Assembly (NCBI RefSeq): GCF_000063445.1
Contig: NC_009464.1
Span: 744,001 to 808,000, forward strand
Direction: 5' to 3'
Origin: Methanocella arvoryzae MRE50
GTDB taxonomy: Archaea > Halobacteriota > Methanocellia > Methanocellales > Methanocellaceae
Length of the DNA stretch: 64,000 nt
The notes beneath the pieces are model-generated. The model was given only the letters and a program-made list of their open reading frames with translations, was not told the origin of the DNA and did not search any database. Shown in pieces: positions 54,766 through 62,285 of this stretch (the stretch's first letter is position 1; the number at the start of each line of letters is the position of its first letter). Position numbers and translations under genes: made by a program.

Positions 54766-55328
54766 TTGAACACGACCAGCACTTCAAAAGGCACCTTTTC
54801 CCTCGCAACGGTCTCCACAGAAAAGCCGTGCTGCCGGTACAGTTCGGCCACGGCGTCGATGTCGGTCAGGGATGAGAACACAGTCAAAACCCGGCCTCCG
54901 ATCGGCAGTATCCGTTTGACCCCGGCCAGGAACTGCCTGATGACATCCCTGCCGTCCGGGCCGCCGTCGAACGCCCGGTTGAGCCAGGTATCGAGCTTTT
55001 CGTCCTCTGATGTCGGAAGATAGGGGGGATTGAAGATGATGACGTCGAACTGGCCGCAGATGCCGCTGAACAGGTCGGTCCTCACGACTTCGACCCCGTT
55101 GAGGCGGGCGTTCTGGCAGGCGATCGGATTGATGTCCGTGGCTATGACGCGGGTAACATCTTTCACGAAAAACGAGACGACGCCTGAGCCCGTACCCACT
55201 TCGAGCACCTTCTCGCCCGCCCGGATATCCTTGAGCGCCGCTTCGACAAGCAGGAACGAGTCGTCCCCGGGATCGTAGACGCCTTCCAGCAGCTCGAACT
55301 CTTTATCCCGGTAAATCCGAACGGTCAT
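54747..55328 (-). CDS. HemK/PrmC-like protein-glutamine or RNA methyltransferase
   Basis: A SAM-dependent methyltransferase of 193 residues with motif I VLEVGTGSGVVSFF and the Asn/Asp-Pro-Pro-Tyr catalytic motif FNPPYLPTSE, plus FDGGPDGRDVI. Archaeal and eukaryotic homologues (HemK2/Mtq2) methylate release factor glutamine. It overlaps rsmA by four bases (ATGA). Position after rsmA in this conserved archaeal cluster supports a translation role. Confidence 0.88.
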   Translation of the reverse strand: MTVRIYRDKEFELLEGVYDPGDDSFLLVEAALKDIRAGEKVLEVGTGSGVVSFFVKDVTRVIATDINPIACQNARLNGVEVVRTDLFSGICGQFDVIIFNPPYLPTSEDEKLDTWLNRAFDGGPDGRDVIRQFLAGVKRILPIGGRVLTVFSSLTDIDAVAELYRQHGFSVETVAREKVPFEVLVVFKCVRLS

Positions 55329-56107
55329 GCCACCAGCCTCGCCACTTCATTGGCCAGGAGTGCGAACTCCTCTGGAGACACCTGTTCTGCCCGCCTGTCA
55401 AGCACGTCTGCAGGCAGCGCCGAAATGACTGACTGCGGGTCTTTCAGGCCCATCATGTGAGCCCCGTTAAGCAGCGCCTTTTTCAGCTTCTTCCGCCTGC
55501 CGGCGAACGCCGCGGTGACCAGTTTCATAAACAGCTCCTCATCTGCGACAGTATAGCCGGCAGGCCTCGGGGTCAGTTTAACTACAGTCGACTCGACCTC
55601 GGGCTGCGGGTTAAACGCCCGCCGGGAGACGTTGAAGAGCAGCTTCACATCGGCGAAATGCTGCACCGTGACAGACAGCCTGGAATAGTCTTCCTCTCCC
55701 ACTTTAGCGGCCATCCTCTGCGCGAACTCCCGCTGGTACATGAGGATGGCAAACTTAAAAGGGTAACTCAGGAGTTTGAAGGTGACGTCTGAAGATATAG
55801 AGTAGGGCAGGTTAGCCACCACTTTGTCGAACCGGGGGAACTCGACTTTCAGGGCATTGCCATGGATGACGGTAACATTAGAGCCCTGAAAGTCGGCCTC
55901 GAGCGCTTCTGCAAAGCGCCGGTCCATCTCGATTGTATAGACGTGACGGGCTTTCTGCGCCAGCAGCCGGGTCAGATTGCCGGGGCCGGCGCCGATCTCG
56001 AGCACGACTTCGTCAGAGGAAAGCGCGGCGGCATCCACGATCCTGTGGAGTACCGCCTGATCGATCAAAAAGTGCTGGTCCTTGCGTTTATCGGGGGCGA
56101 GATCCAT
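55325..56107 (-). CDS. rsmA: Ribosomal RNA adenine dimethyltransferase (KsgA/Dim1)
   Basis: Dimethylates two adjacent adenines at the 3' end of 16S rRNA. It begins DKRKDQHFLIDQAVLHRIVD, then VVLEIGAGPGNLTRLLA, VIHGNALKVEFP and the catalytic NLPYSISSDVTFKLL. The C-terminal helical part has AFAGRRKKLKKALLNG. About 260 residues, normal length. The start ATG at 56107 is preceded by a gap with tandem CATGCCGGTG words. Confidence 0.94.
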   Translation of the reverse strand: MDLAPDKRKDQHFLIDQAVLHRIVDAAALSSDEVVLEIGAGPGNLTRLLAQKARHVYTIEMDRRFAEALEADFQGSNVTVIHGNALKVEFPRFDKVVANLPYSISSDVTFKLLSYPFKFAILMYQREFAQRMAAKVGEEDYSRLSVTVQHFADVKLLFNVSRRAFNPQPEVESTVVKLTPRPAGYTVADEELFMKLVTAAFAGRRKKLKKALLNGAHMMGLKDPQSVISALPADVLDRRAEQVSPEEFALLANEVARLVA

Positions 56108-56130
56108 TTTTAGTGCTCCAAAAAATCGGT

Positions 56131-56195
56131 GAAGCCGGCACGATACGTGCCGGTGGCATGTAACATGCCGGTGGCACTGAACATGCCGGTGAGAC
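56131..56195. repeat. Tandem TGCCGGTG repeat with hairpin between DUF655 and rsmA
   Basis: A stem CCGGCACGATACGTGCCGG is followed by two further units ACATGCCGGTGGCACTGA and ACATGCCGGTGAGACAG, giving three TGCCGGTG words at about 18-base spacing. It lies in the intergenic leader of rsmA and may form alternate RNA hairpins; no other function can be shown. Confidence 0.55.
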
Positions 56196-56211
56196 AGAAA
56201 TACTCGTACGC

Positions 56212-56784
56212 TTACTTAGCGTACATTCTGTATTTTATGGTCTCGTCCTTGATCTCTTCCTCTATGCGGCGGGCGATGAGCTTGTCAGGATGATGCAAGC
56301 CTTTGATCCTCTCTTCTATATCCTTGAAGCTCTTGAATTTCCCTTTCTTACGCTCGTCGATCACTGCCCACATCATCTTCTTCCCGATGCCCGGGAGAAG
56401 CTCCAGCATGTGCAGCCGGGTGGTGATCGGCTGGGCGATGTTGAAGAATTCCACGTACTTGGCCTCGTTCTCTTTCACGATCTTCTCGATCATGAAAGGC
56501 AGCTCAAGCTTGGCACCGTTGGATAGCTCTTCGTACTTCAGCCGCTTCTCGACCCGCTTAACCACGTCTCGATCGCCCTTGCCGACGAAGACCCTGCCCC
56601 CGATCTCCACCTTAGCACCTTCTTTCATGACCAGCTCAAGCAGGATGAAATACTCCGAGCCGAGGGCCTGGGCCAGCGGCTCCCTCAGGTGGATGGGCCT
56701 GGTATCGTCCCCATGGCCCGTGGGCATATAATCCAGAACGTAAGCATATTGCTCTTTGATGTCGATAGCGTGGGTCGTGGTCAT
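56212..56784 (-). CDS. DUF655 RNA-binding protein with OB and helix-hairpin-helix regions
   Basis: An archaeal conserved protein of about 190 residues. The N-terminal half contains a beta-rich region (KEQYAYVLDYMPTGH, VEIGGRVFVGKG). The C-terminal half contains LEMLELLPGIGKKMMWAVI, a helix-hairpin-helix, and then a helical end. The start at 56784 (MTTTHAIDIK) follows GGGTGA; a longer form starts nine residues earlier. Always near rsmA, rpoF and rpl21e in archaea, so a role in RNA metabolism is likely. Confidence 0.85.
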   Translation of the reverse strand: MTTTHAIDIKEQYAYVLDYMPTGHGDDTRPIHLREPLAQALGSEYFILLELVMKEGAKVEIGGRVFVGKGDRDVVKRVEKRLKYEELSNGAKLELPFMIEKIVKENEAKYVEFFNIAQPITTRLHMLELLPGIGKKMMWAVIDERKKGKFKSFKDIEERIKGLHHPDKLIARRIEEEIKDETIKYRMYAK

Positions 56785-56852
56785 CGATAGTTCACCCTGA
56801 TTGGTTACCAAGTTATAATAGCATATTGACTTAAGATAAAATAAAGTATTGC

Positions 56853-57203
56853 TTAGATATATTTTGCTACTATATCTAAGATGGCTTTCAGCTCGGCATC
56901 GCTCAGTGTGAAACGCTCTTTTGCATAAATAGACCTGAGCTCATCCCGGGTCTGGGGACACAGGCTTGCGATCTTGATCGCGATGTCGAGCTTCATCTTC
57001 TCAAGGGTAAGAAGCTCGTTGACCATTTCCCGGGAAGCCTTGCCGTCAGTCTTGGAGAACGTGTTGGCGTGCTCCACAGCCCGCTTCTGTTCGTAGCGGA
57101 GCTCTACGCCGGCCTGTTCACGCTCATCCCTGATCTGGTTGAGCATGTCCCGGACTTCCGGGAGGGTGAGTAACTCTTCGCTTATTACCTTCTTGATGAT
57201 CAT
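56853..57203 (-). CDS. rpoF: DNA-directed RNA polymerase subunit F (Rpb4)
   Basis: A helical subunit that, with RpoE (Rpb7), forms the stalk of archaeal RNA polymerase. About 116 residues: MIIKKVISEELLTLPEVRDM, RYEQKRAVEHANTFSK, LEKMKLDIAIKIASLCP, and the HRDC-like end RSIYAKERFTLSDAELKAIL, which is typical. It follows rpl21e at close distance. The RpoE partner is not in the window. Confidence 0.92.
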   Translation of the reverse strand: MIIKKVISEELLTLPEVRDMLNQIRDEREQAGVELRYEQKRAVEHANTFSKTDGKASREMVNELLTLEKMKLDIAIKIASLCPQTRDELRSIYAKERFTLSDAELKAILDIVAKYI

Positions 57204-57218
57204 TACGATCCCTGCTGT

Positions 57219-57518
57219 TTACGCGCTGTTCTTCTGCGGCTTCAGGTGCTGTGACCGGGCAATAACGGTCTTCTTCTTGCCACCGTCGCTGATGCCGACG
57301 AACCATGCGCGGCCTGCCTGGCCGAGAATCTCGCCGGTAAGTCCCTGGAACCTGCGGTAGGGCATGCCCTTGTGGACGCTCGGGTCGATGTCGATGTGGA
57401 CCTTCTGTCCGACTTCAAACTCCTGCACAGCCTTGCTGACCGGGGAGAGGCCTCTTGCCCTGAGATCCTTGTTGAACTTGTGCCTCGTCTTTAATCTCTC
57501 GCCATGTGATCTTGCCAT
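57219..57518 (-). CDS. rpl21e: Ribosomal protein L21e
   Basis: A large-subunit ribosomal protein of 99 residues. It has the expected basic start MARSHGERLKTRHKFNK and core VHIDIDPSVHKGMPYRRFQG, then GEILGQAGRAWFVGI. Its start overlaps the end of pus10 by 28 bases. Next genes rpoF and DUF655 follow in the usual archaeal order. Confidence 0.95.
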   Translation of the reverse strand: MARSHGERLKTRHKFNKDLRARGLSPVSKAVQEFEVGQKVHIDIDPSVHKGMPYRRFQGLTGEILGQAGRAWFVGISDGGKKKTVIARSQHLKPQKNSA

Positions 57519-58843
57519 GATATTCCTCCTTCAACCTTTGTGACATCGAGTTCCTGAACTTTGACCGGTATGCCGAGCAACGCCGACAGCGATGGCCGGG
57601 TTCTGCCGTTATCACCGGAAACAAGCTCTTTCACATATAGCCCGCCTTCACAGCGGACAGTGATCACGAAGTACTTTTCCTCCGCGTTCAGCTCTACGAG
57701 GTCGATACCGTAAACGTGCCTTATTCGTTCGAGATCGGCACGTCGATGTGCGACTCGCTCAGGCGTCCGTTGAAGTATCTCCGAGTTAGATAGAGCAGCT
57801 ATCGAAGATTTAAGTGTTTCTATTGAAATATCCTCATTGTATATAACTTTAAGCCTGTATACTTTGTTGACCTTGAGCGACTTGACCTCTTCGACCGCAT
57901 TCTTGCCCACGTATACGAGGTCAGACACTTTTACCTTAGGCTCTGCATAGGCATTGATCTGCTCCTTCAGTGCTGCCAGGTCTACGTGCCTCACGTGGGG
58001 GTCCATAACCTCCATGACGAATGGCCTGCCATCGCCCACCATGATGGCGTCGATATCCTCCCTGCCAGCGCCGTGCAGCACGCCGTCATGGGCCTTGAAC
58101 GCCTCGATGACCTTGTGGCTGATCAGCTCTTCCACAGAGTTGGTATACATCTTGCCCGTGTTCTTGCACCGTTCGCAGCCCTTTCCGCCACACTCCCGGC
58201 AGGGCCACCGGGTCTGAGGAATATCCCGGACGTACTTGTTGTACCGGCCGTAAATGAACAAGGACTGGACCTGAAGCTTCACCGTCTCGTCCGCGAGGTG
58301 GAGGGTGAAAAGCACGTCGGGGCGCTTGAAGTCGACCTGCTTGCCAGTCATCTGGGAGACCAGCTTGCCGACTTCCCTGTTCAGCTCGGACTTCAGCGGC
58401 TCGGCGTTAGTTATGCCGCACTCTGCCCAGAGCACTTCCTCTTTCTCGGACATGATAGGTGGCACCTTTGTGCCTACCAGTAACGTGTCGTACTCATAGC
58501 CCTGAGCGGCTTCGACGCACCTGTCCGCGTACTCTGTGAGCCTTTCGGGACGCTGGAACAGGCCTCTGCATAGCCAGCATTCCTCTTCTTCCCCGCCCAC
58601 GAGCTTTCTCGCCTGCGGCAGCGTGGGCGCAAGCTCTTTCTGTAGTTCCATATCGCCGTTTGCGGCCGCTTCCATCGATAAGGTCAGCTTGATAGCGTTG
58701 CCCCTCTGGGCGTTGGTCAGCCCGGTCGAAAGCTTGCCGAACTGCCGCCCCATGCAGGCATCGCAGATCGGGCCTTCCTTGAGGATGAGTTTTGCTGTAT
58801 CCAGAATTGTCATGTTGCTGGATTTCATGATGTGCTTGCACAT
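57491..58843 (-). CDS. pus10: tRNA pseudouridine synthase Pus10
   Basis: Makes pseudouridine at positions 54 and 55 of tRNA in archaea. The N-terminal zinc/THUMP-like part has CDACMGRQFGKLSTG and CWLCRGLFQ, and a second cysteine set is CRECGGKGCERCKNTG. The catalytic core has GAGREDIDAIMVGDGRPF with the catalytic Asp. The C-terminus is ELVSGDNGRTRPSLSALLG. The start at 58843 (MCKHIMKS) has AAAGG before it; ATGs at 58828 and 58813 are alternatives, the last beginning right at the conserved domain. Confidence 0.93.
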   Translation of the reverse strand: MCKHIMKSSNMTILDTAKLILKEGPICDACMGRQFGKLSTGLTNAQRGNAIKLTLSMEAAANGDMELQKELAPTLPQARKLVGGEEEECWLCRGLFQRPERLTEYADRCVEAAQGYEYDTLLVGTKVPPIMSEKEEVLWAECGITNAEPLKSELNREVGKLVSQMTGKQVDFKRPDVLFTLHLADETVKLQVQSLFIYGRYNKYVRDIPQTRWPCRECGGKGCERCKNTGKMYTNSVEELISHKVIEAFKAHDGVLHGAGREDIDAIMVGDGRPFVMEVMDPHVRHVDLAALKEQINAYAEPKVKVSDLVYVGKNAVEEVKSLKVNKVYRLKVIYNEDISIETLKSSIAALSNSEILQRTPERVAHRRADLERIRHVYGIDLVELNAEEKYFVITVRCEGGLYVKELVSGDNGRTRPSLSALLGIPVKVQELDVTKVEGGISWQDHMARD

Positions 58844-58926
58844 TTTAAACCTTTCCCGATACAACTTAAATGATCCAGCAATAACATTTAATGTATGATG
58901 TATCATTTAAAATATTGTGATCATAA

Positions 58927-59163
58927 ATGGAATCGGTATCGAGTAAAGTATCGAGTCAAAACCAGATAACTCTGCCAGGCGATGTCCGAAAGAAGCTTGG
59001 GGTAAAGCCAGGCGATAAAGTAGTCTTCATCGAAGAAGATGACAGGATCGTCATCAAGAGCCTGAAAGACCTCGTCTACGAGATGGTGGAGGGGTTCAAG
59101 GACCTCGACAAAACTGACAAAGAATTCAGGAAAGGCTTCGACAGAATGTTCAGGGAAGGATAA
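58927..59163 (+). CDS. AbrB/MazE-type antitoxin (VapB-like)
   Basis: Swapped-hairpin DNA-binding domain in the first 45 residues: SSKVSSQNQITLPGDVRKKL, then GVKPGDKVVFIEEDDRIVI. A charged C-terminal helix (FKDLDKTDKEFRKGFDRMF) would wrap the toxin. It lies four bases before a PIN-domain gene, the usual antitoxin-toxin order, and probably represses its own promoter. Its promoter shares the 80-base gap with pus10. Confidence 0.85.
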   Translation: MESVSSKVSSQNQITLPGDVRKKLGVKPGDKVVFIEEDDRIVIKSLKDLVYEMVEGFKDLDKTDKEFRKGFDRMFREG

Positions 59164-59167
59164 ACTG

Positions 59168-59557
59168 ATGGATGTCTGCCTCGATACAAATGTCTTCAGC
59201 AGTGGCCCGGAGTTCCTGCTCTGGATGGAAGAGAAAAATGTAAAAGGCTATCTCCCCGCCCATGCGTTCATGGAGCTTTCGTACTATCAGATGAGGAGAA
59301 CGGACGGATCTGTGGCGAATTTTATCAGTACGTTAGCAGGGCTGGATATCGAGATCGTACCCTTTGATAGGTCGCTCGCCTTGATAGCGGCCAATAATGC
59401 GCTCATAAAGTACGACCTGTCGGCCCACGCCGTAGACTACGCCATCGGCGCTTATGCATACAAGCGTAAAATTCCATTGATCACCAATAATAAGAAACAC
59501 TTCACGTGGGTCGATGAAGTCTATACCCCGGAAGAGTTCATGAATAAGCATGTCTGA
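59168..59557 (+). CDS. PIN-domain toxin (VapC-like)
   Basis: A 129-residue PIN domain: MDVCLDTNVFSSG with the first catalytic Asp6, AHAFMELSYY with a glutamate, and HAVDYAIGAYAYKRKIPLI with a further Asp. NNKKHFTWV ends the fold. It is an RNase by family, likely tRNA-directed. The gene is complete: an insertion sequence begins just after the stop, and the 12-base target duplication contains the stop codon. Confidence 0.85.
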   Translation: MDVCLDTNVFSSGPEFLLWMEEKNVKGYLPAHAFMELSYYQMRRTDGSVANFISTLAGLDIEIVPFDRSLALIAANNALIKYDLSAHAVDYAIGAYAYKRKIPLITNNKKHFTWVDEVYTPEEFMNKHV

Positions 59558-59561
59558 ATAA
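59550..59561 (+). repeat. Target-site duplication, left copy (right copy at 60621-60632)
   Basis: ATGTCTGAATAA stands directly before the left end of the insertion sequence and again directly after its right end. It includes the last sense codon and stop of the toxin gene. The perfect 12-base match suggests a recent insertion. Confidence 0.8.
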
Positions 59562-60620
59562 GAGACTTTTGCATAAATCGGTAAAAAGTATATGGGCATC
59601 TTAGCCGTATCGGTTTTATGCTCAGTAAAAACGATTGTACGGGCTGGCAGATGCCCGTTTCTTGCTTCGACTGCCAATGCAAAATACTTTCTGACACGTA
59701 CCTTGAGATGATAGAAGCGGTTGACTGGCAGCGTTTCAGCTTCGTTGAGAAGAATAATAAGCGTGGCAGGCCATCGATTTACAGTAAAATCGCTTTACTC
59801 AAAGCCCTCGTCTACATGGAGTTGGCCGGTATTCCGAGCGTTAGTAAATTGGTAAGAATACTGGCCGGTGATTTATATAAATTAGAGATCCTTGGCTTTA
59901 ATCAATTGCCGAGCGAAAGCACGTTCAGCAGGTTCAAAGAAAGCATTGAGATTGACAGGATCATGCGGATTCTGAGGAGCATGATACGGGACAAAGACCC
60001 GGATTTCATGTGCATGGTCGGAGTGGACAGCACGAGCCTTCCGGCGTTTAACAAGACAGATCCGGACGCTGCGTGGGGCTACGATCATATCGCCGACGAA
60101 ATGTATTACGGGTACAAAATACACCTGCTGTACGATCTTCCCACGTTAGCGCCCATCTGCAGTGTAGTGACTCCAGCCAATATTCATGACACCACACAGG
60201 TCTTGCCGCTACTAGAGAAAATGGGCTCGCACAGCCTATTGATGAACGGGCTGTTTGCTGATATTGCCTACGATTCCAGAGAGCATATCGAACGTCTTTA
60301 CCCGTTGGGCATACCTATGATTAACAGGACTAACCGTAGAAACACTAAGAAAGAGCTTCCCAGGTACCGGATACAGGAGTTCATCCCCTTCCACGATATC
60401 ACCCTGAACAAATTATATAAAAACCGGATGCATTGCGAGTACACCAACTACCTTTTAAAAGAACACCTCACCCTAACACGAGTAAAAACTACCAGAATCC
60501 TTCGAGTTACTATAAAGACCGGACTCACACTGATAGCACGACAAATCCAAGTACTCTACCAGCTAGTTAAAGGAGCAAACCCCCGGACCACAATCATCGG
60601 ATAAATTATGCAAAAGTCTC
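59562..60620 (+). mobile_element. Complete DDE insertion sequence (IS4/IS5-like)
   Basis: 1059 bases with terminal inverted repeats GAGACTTTTGCATAA and its complement TTATGCAAAAGTCTC, 15 matching bases at the ends, flanked by a 12-base direct duplication. One transposase gene fills the element. A diverged relative in the same direction starts at 63255. Confidence 0.9.
59618..60604 (+). CDS. IS transposase
   Basis: 328-residue DDE transposase. An N-terminal helix-turn-helix region follows the conserved head TGWQMPVSCFDC (RPSIYSKIALLKALVYMEL). The catalytic core has VGVDSTSLPAFNKTDP with the first acidic residue, LFADIAYDSREHIE with the second, and a later region MHCEYTNYLLKEHLTLTR that may supply the glutamate. 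It seems intact. Assignment to IS4/IS5-like is by general look only. Confidence 0.85.
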   Translation: MLSKNDCTGWQMPVSCFDCQCKILSDTYLEMIEAVDWQRFSFVEKNNKRGRPSIYSKIALLKALVYMELAGIPSVSKLVRILAGDLYKLEILGFNQLPSESTFSRFKESIEIDRIMRILRSMIRDKDPDFMCMVGVDSTSLPAFNKTDPDAAWGYDHIADEMYYGYKIHLLYDLPTLAPICSVVTPANIHDTTQVLPLLEKMGSHSLLMNGLFADIAYDSREHIERLYPLGIPMINRTNRRNTKKELPRYRIQEFIPFHDITLNKLYKNRMHCEYTNYLLKEHLTLTRVKTTRILRVTIKTGLTLIARQIQVLYQLVKGANPRTTIIG

Positions 60621-60692
60621 ATGTCTGAATAATATAGTTCACTATTGCCGCTTCAAGATGAAATAACGAGTATTTTGCAATAAAATTTTTAA

Positions 60693-60890
60693 GCTGCAGC
60701 TTCGCTCGGGCTGGGCAGCTGCTGGATCGGCCTCGCCGCCCCGCTCGGGACGGACAGGAAAACCAGGGAAGAGCTGAAAGTCCCGAAAGGGTACGGGCTG
60801 ATGGCGACGCTGGTCTTCGGCTACCCTACCAGCGAGGGCAGGAAAGCTCCGGAACGAATGAGAGAAGTTCTGCTGAGCTGGATTGCATAG
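60693..60890 (+). pseudogene. C-terminal remnant of a nitroreductase
   Basis: With no start codon, the frame begins AAASLGLGSCWIGLAAPLG and continues LKVPKGYGLMATLVFGYPTS to a TAG. The GLGSCWIG and P-x-GY---A-L-GYP marks are the flavin-binding C-terminus of nitroreductase-fold oxidoreductases. An in-frame stop precedes it, so about two thirds of the gene is missing. It lies between the IS and the hgc operon, a scar of an earlier rearrangement. Confidence 0.75.
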
Positions 60891-60916
60891 AACTAGCACA
60901 AGAATTATCAACTAAA

Positions 60917-60942
60917 TCAGAATATTCTGAATAATCAGAATA
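60917..60942 (+). promoter_or_regulatory. Palindromic putative operator of the hgc operon
   Basis: TCAGAATATTCTGA at 60917-60930 is a perfect 14-base palindrome. A third half-site TCAGAATA follows at 60935-60942 and abuts the TATA box. A regulator bound here would block or aid TBP. HgcC, the AbrB-like first gene, is a natural candidate, though unproven. Confidence 0.55.
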
Positions 60943-60950
60943 CTTATATA
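60943..60950 (+). promoter_or_regulatory. TATA box of the hgc operon
   Basis: CTTATATA lies about 31-38 bases before the hgcC ATG; a Shine-Dalgarno-like GAGGTGAT lies in between, so the leader would be very short. Confidence 0.5.
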
Positions 60951-60980
60951 GGATACCGCTGTAGAGGTGATTGTGATACG

Positions 60981-61274
60981 ATGGTAAAGAAGTCGAAGAA
61001 CGCGCCAGAGCCAGGCTGCTGTGATACGCCTGCAAAGCCCCAATTGCAGCCCTGGAAGGTCGAAGCGCTGGTTAGCGTCGACGAACGGGGGCAGATGGTG
61101 CTCCCGAAAGATCTGAGAGACCGGGCGGGCATCAAGCCCGGGGACAAGCTGGCCATCGTGAGCTGGGAGAAAGACGGCTCAATCTGCTGCATGTCCTTAG
61201 TTAAGGCGGATGCCCTGGCAGGCATGGTCAAGGACATGCTTGGGCCGATGGTGAAGGAACTGGATCCGGAGTAG
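60981..61274 (+). CDS. hgcC: HgcAB-associated AbrB-type regulator (HgcC-like)
   Basis: 97 residues. The core is a SpoVT/AbrB swapped hairpin: ALVSVDERGQMVLPKDLRDR, then GIKPGDKLAIVSW. Two vicinal cysteine pairs flank it: GCCD (Cys13-Cys14) and SICCMS (Cys69-Cys70). Vicinal thiols often bind Hg, As or other soft metals, so metal sensing is plausible but inferred. I recall small AbrB-like proteins next to hgcAB in other genomes. It begins the operon 13 bases before hgcA; GAGGTGAT precedes the ATG. Confidence 0.85.
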   Translation: MVKKSKNAPEPGCCDTPAKPQLQPWKVEALVSVDERGQMVLPKDLRDRAGIKPGDKLAIVSWEKDGSICCMSLVKADALAGMVKDMLGPMVKELDPE

Positions 61275-61286
61275 GAGGGCTTAGAC

Positions 61287-62285
61287 GTGGAAGCATCGCT
61301 CGCAAAATCGACGGTAACTGAGATCGACAGTGAAATAACCTGGAAAAATCGATTCGACCACTTCCTTGCACGCTGGTCCTGGAAGCGCAATGAGCACCTG
61401 GTAGAGCCCGGCCTGTATGCGCTGGGCAAACCCACGAAAGAGTCGCCAGTCTTCGTGACCGCGAACTATACCTTAAGCTTCGACGCCCTGCGATCCTCGC
61501 TGAAAGGTATCGATTGCTATATACTTGTCCTTAATACCTATGGCATCAACGTCTGGTGCGCTGCCGGAAAAGGCACCTTCGGGACAGATGAGCTTGTCAA
61601 CAGGATAGCATTGACTGGGCTGGCTAACGTCGTGTCCCATAAGAAACTCATCCTGCCTCAGCTTGGCGCTCCGGGCGTCAATGCATTCGAAGTGACTAAG
61701 CGAAGCGGGTTCAAGGTGGAATACGGCCCCATCCGGGCTGCCGATATCCCGGAGTACCTGAGAACAGGAAAGGCCACACCGGAGATGCGCAGAGTGAAGT
61801 TCCCGGTGGCAGACCGGATCGTGCTGATACCTGTGGAGCTGGTCGCCTCCCTGATCCCGGCGATACTGCTTACGATCGCCGGCTTTCTCACCGGCGGCCT
61901 GGTCTCCGCCCTCGCGGCCGTGACAGCAGTGCTTGCAGGCGTAGTGCTCTTCCCGGTGCTGCTCCCGTACCTGCCCACGAAGGACTACAGCACCAAAGGG
62001 CTGTTCCTCGGGCTGGTACTGGCACTCCCGTTCGCCGGGTACACATACCTGAGCAACTCCCCTGCGACTGTCTGGACGGTTTTGTGGATGCTGACCTTCC
62101 TGCTGATCATGCCGCCCATCACGGCCTACCTGTCCCTGAACTTTACCGGCTCGACGCCGTACCCGTCCAGGACTGGCGTCCGCAAGGAGATCTACAGGTA
62201 CATACCGGTAATGGCAGTCATGGCTGGCATTGGCACTCTCATTCAGCTGACAGTGGCAGCACTTAATTTCCTGAAGGTGATCTGA
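61287..62285 (+). CDS. hgcA: Mercury methylation corrinoid protein HgcA
   Basis: Transfers a methyl group from a cobamide to Hg(II). The N-terminal corrinoid domain (about 1-165) contains the diagnostic cap-helix motif NVWCAAGK with Cys91 as lower cobalt ligand, then GTFGTDELV and GAPGVNAFEVTKRSGFKVEYG. The C-terminal half (about 175-332) has five hydrophobic spans, matching the HgcA membrane domain. 332 residues is normal. The start is a GTG at 61287 with GGAGGG before it. The related CdhE corrinoid subunit lacks this membrane part. It overlaps hgcB by one base. Confidence 0.96.
   Translation: MEASLAKSTVTEIDSEITWKNRFDHFLARWSWKRNEHLVEPGLYALGKPTKESPVFVTANYTLSFDALRSSLKGIDCYILVLNTYGINVWCAAGKGTFGTDELVNRIALTGLANVVSHKKLILPQLGAPGVNAFEVTKRSGFKVEYGPIRAADIPEYLRTGKATPEMRRVKFPVADRIVLIPVELVASLIPAILLTIAGFLTGGLVSALAAVTAVLAGVVLFPVLLPYLPTKDYSTKGLFLGLVLALPFAGYTYLSNSPATVWTVLWMLTFLLIMPPITAYLSLNFTGSTPYPSRTGVRKEIYRYIPVMAVMAGIGTLIQLTVAALNFLKVI

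Noticed and set aside
54658-55023. 121-codon plus-strand frame past the DUF2785 gene
   Set aside because: It runs antisense through the hemK-like gene, whose motifs are clear, and has no family features.
60981-62285. HgcA as a CdhE/acetyl-CoA synthase corrinoid subunit
   Set aside because: The NVWCAAGK cap helix and five-span C-terminus fit HgcA; CdhE has an N-terminal Fe-S part, no membrane spans, and sits with cdh genes, none of which are here.
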